NCBI GenBank assembly: GCA_002205965.3
Contig: NADL03000639.1
Span: 1,008,545-1,072,544, forward strand
Direction: 5' to 3'
Source: Kappaphycus alvarezii
Lineage: Eukaryota > Rhodophyta > Florideophyceae > Gigartinales > Solieriaceae
Length of the DNA stretch: 64,000 nucleotides
Under the pieces are notes generated by a model. The model was not told where the DNA came from. It searched no databases and saw only the letters and a list, made by a program, of their open reading frames with translations. Of the stretch, positions 47,693 through 58,765 are shown in pieces. How positions within the stretch are numbered: position 1 is the first letter of the stretch; every line of letters starts with the position of its first letter. A program made the translations under genes and the position numbers.

Positions 47693-49616
47693 ATAATGCC
47701 GTATATGTCAGAAGTTTGAACCGAAACCCAGATTATTTCAGGTTTGTACGCTCAAATTAATTATATTCAAACAGTATTTAACTCTTTACAATTATGTTTC
47801 TTGACAAGGATCCTTTGATTCGTAAAGTACGGAGTCCTTTTGAACTCATTTCTTGAGTAGTTAGCTATAGCTAACTCTGGATTTCCTGATACAATTAAAA
47901 AGCGTGGAAAGATTTGAAAAACTCAGTGGGGTTGCTTTTAGCCTATCTGGGGTTGAAACTAAAAATTACATTGGTTCCGGTTAACTTTATCATGATCTAT
48001 TACGCCGTATTTACCAAAGTATATGCCATTCAGAGTCCGACGTTGAAATTTAGTTTGCTCCACATCTCCATGTTAAGTATCTGAAGGATACATTGAATCC
48101 AGAACGACTGCGTTCCATCTTTACTCGTCTTTGGGGTTTTATCGGGGTTTCCAGCCAAGAATAGCGAACTTCAAAATCAAAAAGAATGAATTATAGCGCT
48201 CCAAATGGTAAAAGCTGAAATGGACACAATCACTGCAAACTCATACTTGGATCCGCTCTGAATTTACAGCTTTCAAACGGGGGCTCGCCATGAAATTAAT
48301 AATTGAAGTAAATTTCTAGTCCACCTTGTCCGAAACAAAATGAACTGGTTCCTACAAAATCACAAAACTTAAAAAACAAGTCTTCATTGACAGAAATGTT
48401 GAAGAAGTGCTACATTCACGTTTCCAAGTAAGTCCGTATTTCGGTGATCCAACTGAGACACTGCTCGAAGTTTTTCATTCATCAATCAAAGTGATATATC
48501 TTTAAACTTTTCAACTAATTGATTCTAATCTCAATGAAGTCTTACAGCCACGGGATATCATATCCAATTCTTCTGAGTTTTTGAAAGCAATTCTTCTGCT
48601 TTTTGAAAGTAAAACAGAAAGAAATAGAGCAAGTTGTTGGAAGAGATACATGGCAAATATTCGCTAGAGAAGACATACCGAAAATGCTAATATACTCTAC
48701 GGGATATTTTGTTCTTTCTATATAAAAAATAAGAACAATGAAATAGATATACTTATATATGTATATATATTATATATATAATGCACTTTTTTTAGTACAA
48801 GTTCAAAGATAGAAAGAAAAACCATCTATTACATGACAATACCGCGATATGCCAGCTTTCTACTCGCTTATGGTTGCAATTGCTGCAACGTTTGACTTCA
48901 GGATAAGGTAGCAGGATATTAAACAAGGCAACGTACAGTAATTTCAGAGGCTGAGGCGTAAATTGTTTCTCCGAATAACTTAAGTGATGTGGAATATCGG
49001 AGAATCATTTACTAGAGTTTTTGTAGACTTTACGAATCTTTACTCAAGATCTGCGAGGAGCAGGGTATTATCCAGACATTGAGCCCTGGGACGAATTCCA
49101 TCGCCGAAGACCGGACATCCGTGTGACGGGAAGTAATGGGAAACAGATTTATTCCACGTCAAGTTCTTCAGCCTCCTAGCGCTCCTAACAGAAGAGAGCG
49201 CACGTTTAGCCCGATCAACTCGAACTCAGCGCAGCGATATCCGCGAAGCAGAGAAAAAAATCAATCTTTGGTTGCGATCACTGCCAGAGGTCGGCTCGCG
49301 TCTATCTCCATTCCTCTCCTGGGAGGTTTTGCACTCGAATGCCTACGCACGCCGAGCAGACATCGTGCGGAGCGAGGCCGTTAGGGCGATGGAGACCTGT
49401 GGAAATGTCCGATTAGTGCTTTCCTAAAGGCTCGTTGCAACGGACATGATGTCCAACGCCGCATGCCTGATAGCTGGTGCTGAGCCGGCACATTAGAGTT
49501 TACGGTGTAGAAATCACAACTGATCAGCTACCCACCGAAATATCCTGGGACACCATCGACCGCATCTTTCAAATATAATAGAACCCAAACCTTTTCCAAG
49601 CTTGAGTGCCTTATTG
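47693..49616. other. AT-rich region without genes
   Basis: No coding frame over 82 codons. A TA microsatellite lies at 48753-48781. A short open piece near 48050-48160 reads like decayed coding sequence. Base composition becomes GC-richer after about 49060. Confidence 0.55.
48753..48781. repeat. TA-rich microsatellite
   Basis: Runs of TATATA broken by single G and T bases. Confidence 0.8.
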
Positions 49617-50003
49617 TTTACTTTACCACAGACATATCCAGGTGCAACATGCAAAGTCCTGAATACCCCACTGTATCAAACCTAAAACAATTAGGTTGAA
49701 TAGGGTGGTGGCTAAACTTTGCATGTTGTGGGTCGCGACATGTTACAAACGCGGCACACGTGGACCCAATCGCATATCTAAGCCGCTGATAAAAGCCGAG
49801 TCTTCACTCCTCCCGTCGCGCATCCGCTGAGAGGTTGCGACAGCGGCCGCAAGTTCGTCGATTACCTTCGCCGTCGTCGCAGACGGCGATCCAAGTGAGT
49901 CGAAGGCTAGCGTCACAATTTTCCATGCCAATTTTGATTGTCCTGGGAGGGGCTTCACCGGGGATGGCTGCTACTTTGCTGGCAAAGCTCCCTATTTTTC
50001 CGT
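49617..50003 (-). mobile_element. Truncated second copy of the LINE 3' end
   Basis: Closely matches 6023-6322: shared ACCACAGACATAT, CATGCAAAGTC, TGAATACCCCAC, CACGTGGACC, the GAGTCTTCACTCCTCCCGTC stretch and TGGCTGCTACTTTGCTG. Similarity ends abruptly at about 50003 in the 5' direction of the element, a 5' truncation. An ~85-base stretch (about 49670-49755) is present here and absent in the first copy. The minus-strand frame 49743-49958 preserves the element's C-terminal protein end (LAFDSLGSPSATTAKVIDEL). Confidence 0.85.
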
Positions 50004-51282
50004 GAGTGCCGGTCTCCGAGCCACGCCCAATGCCGAGTCACGCACTTCGCATCACCATTGAATCCATTCCACAACAATATATGCAAAATTTGTCATGGAT
50101 GATTGCAGTAGGGATGGTGCCACCTCTATATCTTTGGCATTTGGCCTCCATTTGCCACGTCATCGTTGATCCGGGTCTGCCTGCAACCTGCTCACATCGA
50201 CTCTTTGGTTCGCTCTTCTTTTCAGGCCAGTTCAATTTGCAAACTCCCCATCGTTGTCGCCTTTGCCGCACTACGTGACGCTGGATATTACATATCGCGT
50301 GCAAAAACCAGCATCAGTAAGGTTGTCTTAAAGGCGAAGACATATTGTGCATGTGTTGTGTGAGCAGTCATGAATTTGGAATACACAGACCTGCACTCCC
50401 CCCGTCTCGGGAAATAGCCGTTCTACATCTCTCATCGGTCAAGCACCCCAAATTCCCGCCCCAAAGTTGGAACTATATACGGCAACCAGTTGTTGACATC
50501 GCTAGGTTCGCTTAGCCTCAGGGCCGACTGAAGCCACCACGCCACAGTATCGCCTGTGGCTGTCTTCCTGGCCATGGCGACAAATCTTGATGGTTTCTTT
50601 AGCCGAATGCACTGCAGTCAACCAAAGCCAAGTACTTTCTGTCCAGGAAGTAGAGAAAAACTGTCTCCATAGGCAGTCTACGACAATCAATGGTCATAGC
50701 CCAGCGAGGGCTCTTTCATACAAAGCAGGCTCGAACGTGCTGTAGCGCACACTTTGCGCTAGCGCGAGGGCCAATTTTCAAGGCCTCAACCGGCGAACCG
50801 GCAGCTTAACAAAGGGATCAATATTTTGAACTGTAAACTCGCGTGCAATTTTGACTACCGTTGCCCAGGCAACCACCGCTGTTTCTTCCTGCGGGGCCAT
50901 ATTGTACGCCCCAGGGCGGAGCTAGTGGAACTGCAACTGGATGCCATAATCAGTAAACTAGTCGCTTGTTCAGCTTTCGCCGTGGACTCATCGCTCCTGG
51001 GTCATGACAAGAACGCCAATTCTTTTACAGTTTTGGCTAACACTACTCAAATTTGTTTTGAGGAGAAATAAACAGTTGGGTCTTTCTTTTACCTGTTGGG
51101 TTACTGTTAGGCACTAGTGTACAAGGTACAGATCTCGCGTTGAGTATTGCATGTTTCAACGACACCACGCAGTTCAGGTTTTCTAAGAGTTTCACGGAGG
51201 AGGTAAAGAAAGGAAAGAACAAGGTCTCGATAGAAAAATGGATGCAAGAACACAAGGCCTTTCAAAAACTTGCTGACGATCA
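50004..51282. other. No confident gene
   Basis: Several short overlapping ORFs (up to 90 codons) lack motifs. A minus-strand piece at 50502-50690 (LWRQFFSTSWTESTWLWLTA) might be a copia RNase H scrap, but this is not supported well enough to call. Confidence 0.4.
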
Positions 51283-52281
51283 TCAATCCAGACTAATGCC
51301 AATCTTTTTCAGATGGACATCCGCCTCTTTTTGTGCCCCCAGCAAAACCTCTGCCGACTTGCGCAGCAATCCCAACTCGTCTTGATCCAGCTTGGGCACG
51401 TAGGCCTAGCACTCCTGACTCTGACAGTCGCCGGCCGGAAAAGTAGATATCATCGACGATACCCGGGAACGTATTTGCAGGGACATTAGTCGAGACCGGC
51501 CTCACATTCACAGTTCCATTCAACTACTAGTAGCCAAGTCTGCGCAAGACTCGCCCACGGCCGTAGCCGTATTTCCCTTTGCCTTGATGATCTCGCCGGC
51601 GGCTTCACGACATCCCTGAGCAACCCTTGCACGCACAGATTGCGATTCCAAATCCTCAGATACGGCACGCAAGGGCAAGCCATTAATAGAAGCAATGGAC
51701 CACGGCGACACTCGAGTCGCCATGTTCGCCAATAATACAGGCGTGGACCTCCGACGACGCGACACGAGCCTCGCGGGCAATGGCACTGACAAGTCTTGCC
51801 GAGTCCAAATTGGTTCCCGAGCCCAAGATACGGGCGGCATGCTGCGGGCCTGCAAGTCGTGCAGCGACATAGGTCATAACATCACAAGGATTGGACACGA
51901 TATAATAGTGGCATGCGGGGAATGTGCGACGACGGTAGGAATGATGGAATTCATGATTGCGACATTGCGGCCTAGTAAAGCGAGACGGGATTCGCCTTGA
52001 CGTTGACGAGCACCGGCGGTGATAAAGATGAGGTCGGAGTTGGCGGAGGCGTGCATGTGGGAGGAGTGGGAGATGTCGACGGGGTGACGGAAGGGAATGG
52101 CATCGCCGAGGTCGAGGGCTTCGGAGGACGCGGGAGGCGACGACATCGATGAGGACGAGATGGGTGGCTATGGAGCGGCGGGTTATTGCGTCTGCGATGG
52201 CGGCGCCTACGCGGCCCATGCCGATTATGGAGATGCGACGGGTGTGCGGAGGGGGGAGGTGGATTGGTTGGAAATAGCCAT
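51283..52281 (-). CDS. ldh: L-lactate dehydrogenase-type NAD enzyme (frame broken)
   Basis: A 2-hydroxyacid dehydrogenase of the LDH/MDH family, reducing pyruvate to lactate with NADH if the specificity call is right. The Rossmann motif is intact (ISIIGMGRVGAAIADAI, about 52240). The mobile loop reads ITAGARQRQGESRL (about 52030): Gln at the specificity site (LDH-type; MDH has Arg) and the catalytic Arg in GESR. Then come YIVSNPCDVMTYVAARLAGP (about 51895), GSGTNLDSARLV with the catalytic Asp and substrate Arg, and IIGEHGDSSVAVW with the catalytic His. The C-terminus reads ADVHLKKIGISLD, then TGA at 51283. The start at 52281 is chosen because it ends the same CCACACC leader as the paralogue; a farther ATG (52483) lies upstream of the TATA-like TTTTAAA. 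About four single-base breaks; repaired length about 333, normal for the family. No organelle leader is evident, so cytosolic. Confidence 0.9.
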
Positions 52282-52720
52282 GGTGTGGTTGGTTGGTGGG
52301 TTGTGGGTTGGGGTTTGGGTTTGTGGTTTGTTTGAATGATGAATGGCGGGAAGGGAGTTGGGTTGGCGGTTTGATGATGCGGTTTAAAAGGAGTGAGGAG
52401 GTGGTGTAGCGGTGCTTAAGGGAATGCAGCGAGTAAGTGCGGATGTGAGTGGTTTGGGGAAGGTGGGATTTTGTTATCTGCAACGGTGTAAAAGTGCACA
52501 GGGCTTGACGTGGATGAATGTTTCACGGGTTGTTGCACAGTTGGATGACCTACTGATTAGTCGAATCAAGTTGCATCAAAAAGATTCGATGGATGCCGAA
52601 AGTGCTAGAAGAATCACCGTTGGGATGCGGCGAAGGGGTGAAACGAAAGCGTGGTGTAAAGGGCTGTGGAGATGGGCTTCAAGTTGTGGAGATTTGCGGC
52701 TGTCACACAAGTTGGAGGCG

Positions 52721-52745
52721 TGTACTGTACTGTACTGTACTGTAC
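52721..52745. repeat. TGTAC pentamer repeat
   Basis: About five TGTAC units between the divergent dehydrogenase genes; same motif as the mariner ends and the other intergenic copies. Confidence 0.85.
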
Positions 52746-53025
52746 ACATTGTGTTGTGTCGTATCGAGGTGTGGATGAATCATTGAAAGTGGGTATTGTC
52801 CAGCGCGGAATTTACGATTGTATGCCGCTCTGATTTGATTCGGGGCATTTTTGTGGCTTGCAGGATCTTTTTCAATGGGGAGTTGATTGGCCGACATGTG
52901 TTGAAACGTACTTGCAACTGGAAATAAGTGTAAAATTATTACAGTGCAGTGACACCAATTTTCTTTTGGAAATCATGGTTACCAAAAGAAACACAACCGA
53001 GGCGGAACAGATCTTTTCACACGTA

Positions 53026-53059
53026 CTACACAGTACAGTACTGTACTGTACTGTACAGT
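53026..53059. repeat. CAGTA/CTGTA palindromic pentamer repeat
   Basis: ACAGTACAGTA meets CTGTACTGTACTGTACAGTG, a palindromic arrangement able to form a hairpin. Confidence 0.85.
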
Positions 53060-53458
53060 GACATTGTCGGCTATAATCTTCCCCTGACCAAAAAAGAAAG
53101 TTGTTTTTTTTGACGTGTTGTGCACTGTTGGATATGTTGGACACTTTTTTCTTCGATTGAAACACATGCCTTCCCATTCATTGCCAATGTGCAACTGTGC
53201 AATTCATGATGTCCCCAAATTTATCAATCCAATATTACTTTACTGTACGTGTCTGGCACTACCCGATGGTAGAGTTAGAGCGTTTCAGTTCGCAATTCTG
53301 TTGAGCTCTCGATCCGTCTCGATCAACCGCCAAGTAGACGACTCGCTATAAAAACTACCTCCTCAATTCCCCTTCCTCCACCCCAACCTTCTCCAATCCA
53401 CACCCTACACCCACAACCCACAACCACAACCCACCCACAACTCATCCCCCAATACACC

Positions 53459-54452
53459 ATGACCATTTTCCCAAGCCGCAACCCCTGCAAACGACACAGA
53501 ACGTCGCGTCTCCATCATCGGAGTCTCCGAATACTCCCGCGCCCTCGCCCTATCCCTCTTGCCCGCAACTGTGCTACCCACCTCGTCCTCATCGACAAGC
53601 AATACAACCTCGCCAAAGGTGAAGCCCTAGACCTCTACGATGCCCTCCCCTTCCTCCCGACATCAACCTCGCCTACTCCTCCGACCTTCGTGCCACCGCC
53701 AACTCCGACGTCGTCGTCATCTCCGTCGGCCATCCCTTCACCTCCTCCCACTCCTCTCGCATGGATCTCATCGAACAGAACGCACCTCTCGTCGCAGAAG
53801 CCGCCTTTCAGGCCGCACGCTACTCCCGACGCTACCTTTGTCGTCGGCGCAGATCCACTCGACGTTATGACCTACGTTGCCGCACGTGCCGCTCATAGAG
53901 CACGCCCTGCCATTCCCTCCCATCGTGTCGTCGTGTCGGTACCAATCTCGATATCGCACGTCTGCGCGCACTCATCGCACGCCATATGGGCATCGATGCA
54001 AGAGATATTTCGGCAAATATTATCGGTGAGCATGGTCAAATATAGTCCCGCTTTGGCGTCATACTCGTGTGAGAGGTATGCCGTTGGAGCATGTGTGCCC
54101 GGAACTGGCCACTGACGAAGCACGTGAAAAGCTCACTGCACAGATACGAAAGGCCATACTGAAATTGCGCGGGAAACCAGAGGGTACTTCGAAGGGCTTT
54201 GGCGAGTGCATGGCGGATTGACTCAGGCTTTGTTGGCAAATGTCGGTAATGTAGGACCGTTTGCACTAGGGTCACGCCTCAAGATTTGGAGGGCTTGACA
54301 AAGACAGTGTATATGTCAGTGCCGTGCAAGATTGGCCCGCAGGCGTTTTGGGCGTTTTTCCCGTCGATTTGGATGAGAAAGAGCGCGCTCAGATGTTGAA
54401 GGCTGCAGAGTGCTTGCGCGATGGCCAAAAACGTGCTGCTAATGCTTGGTAG
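53459..54452 (+). CDS. Divergent lactate/malate dehydrogenase-family paralogue (frame broken)
   Basis: Homologous along its length to the neighbouring minus-strand dehydrogenase, with the same CCATG context and about 333 repaired residues (stop TAG at 54450). It keeps THLVLIDKQYNLAKGEALDL (about 53580), DPLDVMTYVAARAA (about 53860), SGTNLDIARLRALIARH with the catalytic Asp and Arg (about 53935), IIGEHGQ with the catalytic His (about 54020) and a LDH-like tail (KIGPQGVLGVFPVDLDEKER). Key changes: the Rossmann loop reads IIGVSEYSRA, so two of the three GxGxxG glycines are lost; the Asn before PVD is Asp; and the specificity loop is VGHPFTSSHSSRMDLI, with neither the LDH Gln nor the MDH Arg, though the catalytic Arg seems retained. 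It may have altered cofactor or substrate use, or act as a non-catalytic partner of its neighbour. About seven single-base breaks. Confidence 0.85.
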
Positions 54453-55437
54453 TCATTCTGATGACGAGTTGGAGGATTGATCTAGGTTTTCCAAAGGCAT
54501 TGTTTGTGTACTCTAGTTTTTTTTTGTGATGTTGGCCGACTTCTGGGGTCCTTACGTGCCGCGCTTTCTGGCCGTGACCATTAACTCGATTATTGTATTC
54601 AGTGCCTTCTTTGGGCAGCGGTTGATGTATTTCTGTTTTATGGATTTTGAGAAACCAACATGAACGTAGGTGAAGCATCCGCCGCCTATCTGCCATAGTT
54701 GAAGTCTCTCTATGTACTGCCCGAATTTGATTGATGACCATTTTACAGAGGAAATCCGCCTCCTGCCATTAATTTGATAAACAAATGACTATCGAGCGAT
54801 CACTGTCGAAAAAGGTGGACCCTAGTTGCAATCGAAACAACATTGTCTTGATTGCATGGGCAGGGTCCCAAAGAAGTTTGAGTAGACCGCACCTACAAAC
54901 GCAATCGAATTTAGGAGGGTGTTCTCTAATACGCCTACCTTCATATCAATGGCAGTCGCTGCCGTACATGTGTTTTGGGGATCCGTTTCCCGACTGCAAC
55001 GAGAATAATGTCAAAAGCGCTAATCGCAAACTCCGTTTGCTGGTCCCGGTGCAGCATTCGCAACTTTGGGCAACCAAAAACTTTCTGCCGAGATAGCCAG
55101 ATTTAGTATTTCTGTAGACTCGGTTTAGAGCCCTCCTGTCCAAGAGGCATGAAATGGATACTTGTAGGTCGCCATTCTCGCATTCTACTTGGTAAATGCA
55201 TGAAGCCCATTGACCTCACAGTTCTGCAGAGTGTAAAGCGATGCGGCGCACACTGGAAAAGGATTCTTCGAACAGAGAGACAAATTTGTAAATGCTCGGC
55301 AATAAATCCAAATGGCATGAAAAATTGTTCGGCTCTGTCACCTTCATTATTCGATATCTCCCTCTACTCTAAAACGGCTGACACGATTACCAGTCGCAAT
55401 CGATGTCCCGCGGCGATCGTGAATGAATTCCCGAGTA

Positions 55438-55479
55438 CAAGTACCAGCTCACAAGTACCAGCTCACAAGTACCAGCTCT
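55438..55479. repeat. Three tandem copies of ACAAGTACCAGCTC
   Basis: Perfect 14-base unit repeated three times. Confidence 0.9.
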
Positions 55480-57495
55480 TATGCACAGAGTCAGATAAAG
55501 TTATGGGCCCCGTCAGGCACTATGAACCACCGCAACAAAGGCTCAGCACAGTCATACTCTAAATTACTGACTAAACCTAGCTATTGCTGGGAATGGCTTT
55601 CGGAAAAAGCGCACGCCATATCCAAGAAGAAATTTCATCAGGTCTACTTCGTTTACTTCGGGAAATAAACTGATTTAGCCAGAAGCCTTACGTGAATGCG
55701 CATATCCCTAGTGTCGTCATCCAAGCGGACATGACGCTCAGCTTGTCTCTACGAATTGTACGGGTGGAATCACTGTACGTTACGGTATCTTACTCTTGGA
55801 AGATATTTCCGCAGCGTTTCAAATTTTAGCCAACATGGTACTGCATTATTGACAAGTTACGCTTTCCTTTCTTTGCACTTTTGCCGGCGAAACCATCGAT
55901 GGCAAGAAACCATCTCTTGGGATAGGGCTTACCTCTGTGACAACCACTGCAGCTGCTGCCTTCCTTGCCTCTTTTTCGGCCACTAACTGTGCAGCACAAT
56001 CCTGCCAGCGTCAATTAAGGACCTTAGGGCATACGGGGACGCCGCAAAGGCCTACAGGAATTGGTCGCGCTCCTGCTTGCCATCGAGGATTGTGCCTTTT
56101 CGGGTATTTTGCTCAAACCAAAACACCACCGCAAAAGAAACTAACCGATGCAGTCCATGAAAAGTGCAAGGAGAAATACCTCTCGGCGAGAACAGAAGAC
56201 TGGCGTTCCGCGCCAGGATGGCCCTTCCTGGTGCTAAGGAATGGGTATACGGCGCCCCATGCACCGTACTCTAAACAAAAATAACCCACAGGAGTTCCTG
56301 CTATAGCTGCAGTATTACTACCAACCCGATCTTCTTTCCCGGCAGTAAGTGTTTAAGAACTAATTGCTGGGAAACCTTGACATTTATGGCGACTACCTAA
56401 TGCACCGCCTCCACGGGGACAAAGAATCACTCGCCATGATCGTCAGATAACCCTTTTGGCTCGAGACTTGCAAAGGCTGCTCGTCACCTGCCCGTCGAGC
56501 ATCGAGAAGGCCTTCACTGCACCAGGCCGATATTCGGGCAACAGGGAGCGCAGGGGTTATCGTCTTCTTCGATATCTTCTTTGTGAACCCCCTAGGCTAG
56601 CACCCTTCAATAGAAGAGTGCGTTGCTTCAACCCAATGACATCCCTCAACGCGGCAACCACTGCAAAACATAGGAGATACCAAGCTCTCCTTGTAACCTC
56701 CGCCAGAGGCAGACTTTTGCCTGTACGTATCTACCCTCGGCGGTTGGCACCCGGACGCATATGCCATGCTTACCGATATTGCGAGGAATGTGCTGTGAGG
56801 GCCGTGGAAAGACCTAGCAATGTCGAGCCGTGCTGACTCCAAGGCGCGCTACAGCAGCAATACTGCATGTATGTCCAATGCAGCCTATCTGTTGAGTGGC
56901 CTTGAGGTTCCCTTTTAACGTTTCCCACTACGGTACATGCATCCAATGAAACACTCAGATATGCCAATGGTTTGATTATAAATACAGAGGATCCCAACCG
57001 TTCCATTACTCACAGTAACCAAACCAATTTTCCCCTCAGATATGAAATATGATCGGGTTACAGCAAAAACATCTGTCACAATAAACAAACCCCCTATTTC
57101 CCCCTTTTGCCTTTCCAAGAGCTACCGTGCGACACCGATGAGGAATTCAATAACTGTGTTAGGCGCAGTTTTTGTCGCCGTCATCTACAGGCTATAGTTT
57201 ACTGTACTACCTCTCCTTGTCCAAATTTGCTTATAGTTCCGGTCCTTCCTCGTCCTCCCTGAACCTCGCTTATCATTACCGCGGTCCTCCCCAAATTTAC
57301 TTCCATTTTATCTAGATATTTTTATACTGTATCTACCCCTCTGAATCGATCCCGAATCAAGTTCTTTTTCCCTTTTTGCTTACCTCCTCCTCCAAATTCG
57401 TTTTTTTTGAGAAAAAGGGCGCAAATGCACTACTACAAAATCCCTTGCAGATTTATTTTACCTATTCCTAATCGATAGAACCTGCCCCGGGAGCC

Positions 57496-57503
57496 TATTT
57501 AAA
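57496..57503 (+). promoter_or_regulatory. TATA-like box before the acidic ORF
   Basis: TATTTAAA, 110 bases before the ATG at 57613, with a pyrimidine- and CA-rich leader ending CAACCAAAATG. This is the layout of the dehydrogenase genes. It could equally be an LTR promoter of the gypsy element. Confidence 0.5.
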
Positions 57504-57612
57504 CCTTTTTATTCCAAGTTTCAAACGTCCCTGATCATTTTACTCATCACTCCTCTCCCCCAACACACCCAAAACACCCTCTATCCTCCGTCTACAATCA
57601 TTTACAACCAAA

Positions 57613-58234
57613 ATGAGCAACCTTCGCCCCTCCGCCCCCATCACTAAAAACCGCCCCTCTCGCCCCTTAAACGGCCTTGCGCTCGCAGTATATGGCCCGA
57701 CGGATGCAGACGACTACCTGAGACGGCAGACTAAGAAGAAGATAATAGAATTCGTCCGCAAGCTCTTCGTCGAGGATGAGGCCGAGGAGGTACCTGAGGG
57801 TCAGGAGTGGGACATCGAGGAGGGAGCTGGGGAGACCTTTGAGGAGTGGGTAGCCCCTGGATTGGTCTATGAGGTTAATAACGAGGAGGACGGGGAGGAT
57901 GAGGATGAGGTGAGATGAGGATGGTTGAGATGAGGATGAGGATGAGGATGAGGATGAGGATGAAGAGGAGGAAGAGGAGGATGACGAGGACGAGGACGAG
58001 TTGGATGAGGGAAATGGGGGCATGGAAAGTGTTGTACTGGTGGGGCCTGGACTGGAGAGTATGGATCAAGTGGTGCCGACGCTGGAACCGGATGGAGATA
58101 TCTTTAGTAGTTTAGATATCTCCCAGGAGGGAATAGAGAGCTGTGAGCCATTCGCAGATATTTGTGGGGACTGCTTGGACAGCATGGATATTTTAGAGGA
58201 GTTGTTTGGATCTGATTTAGAGAATGGGAAATAA
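57613..58234 (+). CDS. Small highly acidic protein upstream of the gypsy element
   Basis: Two frames (57613-57918 and 58001-58234) join across a GAGGAT repeat to about 207 residues. The N-terminus is basic and Pro-rich (MSNLRPSAPITKNRPSRP), followed by GLALAVYGPTDADDYLRRQT and a helix (KKKIIEFVRKLFVEDEAEEV). The centre is a long Asp/Glu run coded by GAGGAT-type repeats (57880-58000), and the tail is acidic with small hydrophobics (DICGDCLDSMDILEELFGSD). No family recognised. It is oriented like the gypsy gag, which starts 532 bases downstream, and may lie in the element's long 5' LTR or be an independent host gene. Confidence 0.5.
57880..58000. repeat. GAGGAT-type coding minisatellite
   Basis: Repeats of GAGGAT (clean units at about 57931-57962) and related GAGGAC/GAGGAA units encode a poly-acidic stretch. 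The frame shifts inside it, so its copy number may be wrong in the assembly. Confidence 0.85.
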
Positions 58235-58506
58235 GAGGACCTCATTGATTGTTAGTTTCTTAAGTATCTTTTGTTTAGAGTATATCATCCACACAAATTG
58301 TTTGTATGCATTTCCTGGTACCTTCTGTAGTTTTGTTCGGACTTTAGGGTTAGCCAAAAGTCTATATAAGCTGAGTAAACCGCTTCCTCATGGAGAGGTC
58401 AAGCAAGTTGGCAGACAGCTTCAAGCTCAGTCCCAAATAGTTAGGAAGTTGAGAGTCAACTTCAGACCCAAGAAGCATTTATTTTACCCTAGTCACTAAG
58501 CATAGG

Positions 58507-58520
58507 TGGTAGACCCTGCC
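58507..58520 (+). other. Candidate primer binding site of the gypsy element
   Basis: TGGTAGACCCTGCC begins with TGGTAG, complementary to a tRNA 3' CUACCA end, and lies 4 bases after a possible LTR end (AAGCA, 58502) and 246 bases before gag. Unconfirmed without a 3' LTR or tRNA match. Confidence 0.3.
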
Positions 58521-58765
58521 CCTTCCATACTTGCTTGTAGCCCATTCAACTGTCGTCCCTATACACTCCTTTTCGTTCGTTCAACTATACCACGGTAGCA
58601 CTTTTGTCGCTTGCAACACCTCCTTCTTGGGGTGGTTGATTCTGAATATCTCTTCTCCCGACGATTTACCCCTATCATTTGGTACTCTTGTGGAGGGGGT
58701 TGCACCCGAGGTATTCGAGTTGAGCAGTCTTAGGGAACCATTCGAGGGATTTCTTTTCTGTAATC

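Larger units (their letters stand above)
52282..53458. promoter_or_regulatory. Divergent promoter region of the dehydrogenase pair
   Basis: Contains TTTTAAA near 52384 (minus gene) and CTATAAAA at about 53345 (plus gene), each roughly 100-115 bases before its ATG, with similar C/A-rich leaders rich in CACAACCCAC. Two CTGTA repeat blocks lie at 52721-52745 and 53026-53059, between the two promoters. Confidence 0.6.
54453..57612. other. Long intergenic region without confident genes
   Basis: ORFs of 80-137 codons on both strands (for example 54785-55096, 55149-55562, 55937-56284, 56456-56836) have no motif and atypical composition. A three-copy 14-base repeat lies at 55438-55479. A pyrimidine-rich stretch at 57230-57600 leads to the acidic ORF; a TATTTAAA box is at 57496-57503. 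Confidence 0.5.

Noticed and set aside
51140-51385. Plus-strand ORF beginning MSIACFNDTTQFRF as a small gene
   Set aside because: Its 3' part overlaps the dehydrogenase C-terminus on the other strand, which has clear family support.
52719-53060. GTAC repeats as copper-response (SBP-type) binding sites
   Set aside because: SBP factors are known from the green lineage, and the repeats are better explained by the mariner-end motif.
55149-55562. 137-codon ORF as a gene
   Set aside because: It has no motif, its middle is the three-copy 14-base repeat, and its composition is unlike the host genes.
56456-56836. 126-codon Arg-rich ORF as a gene
   Set aside because: The composition reflects GC-rich non-coding sequence; no start context or domain was seen.
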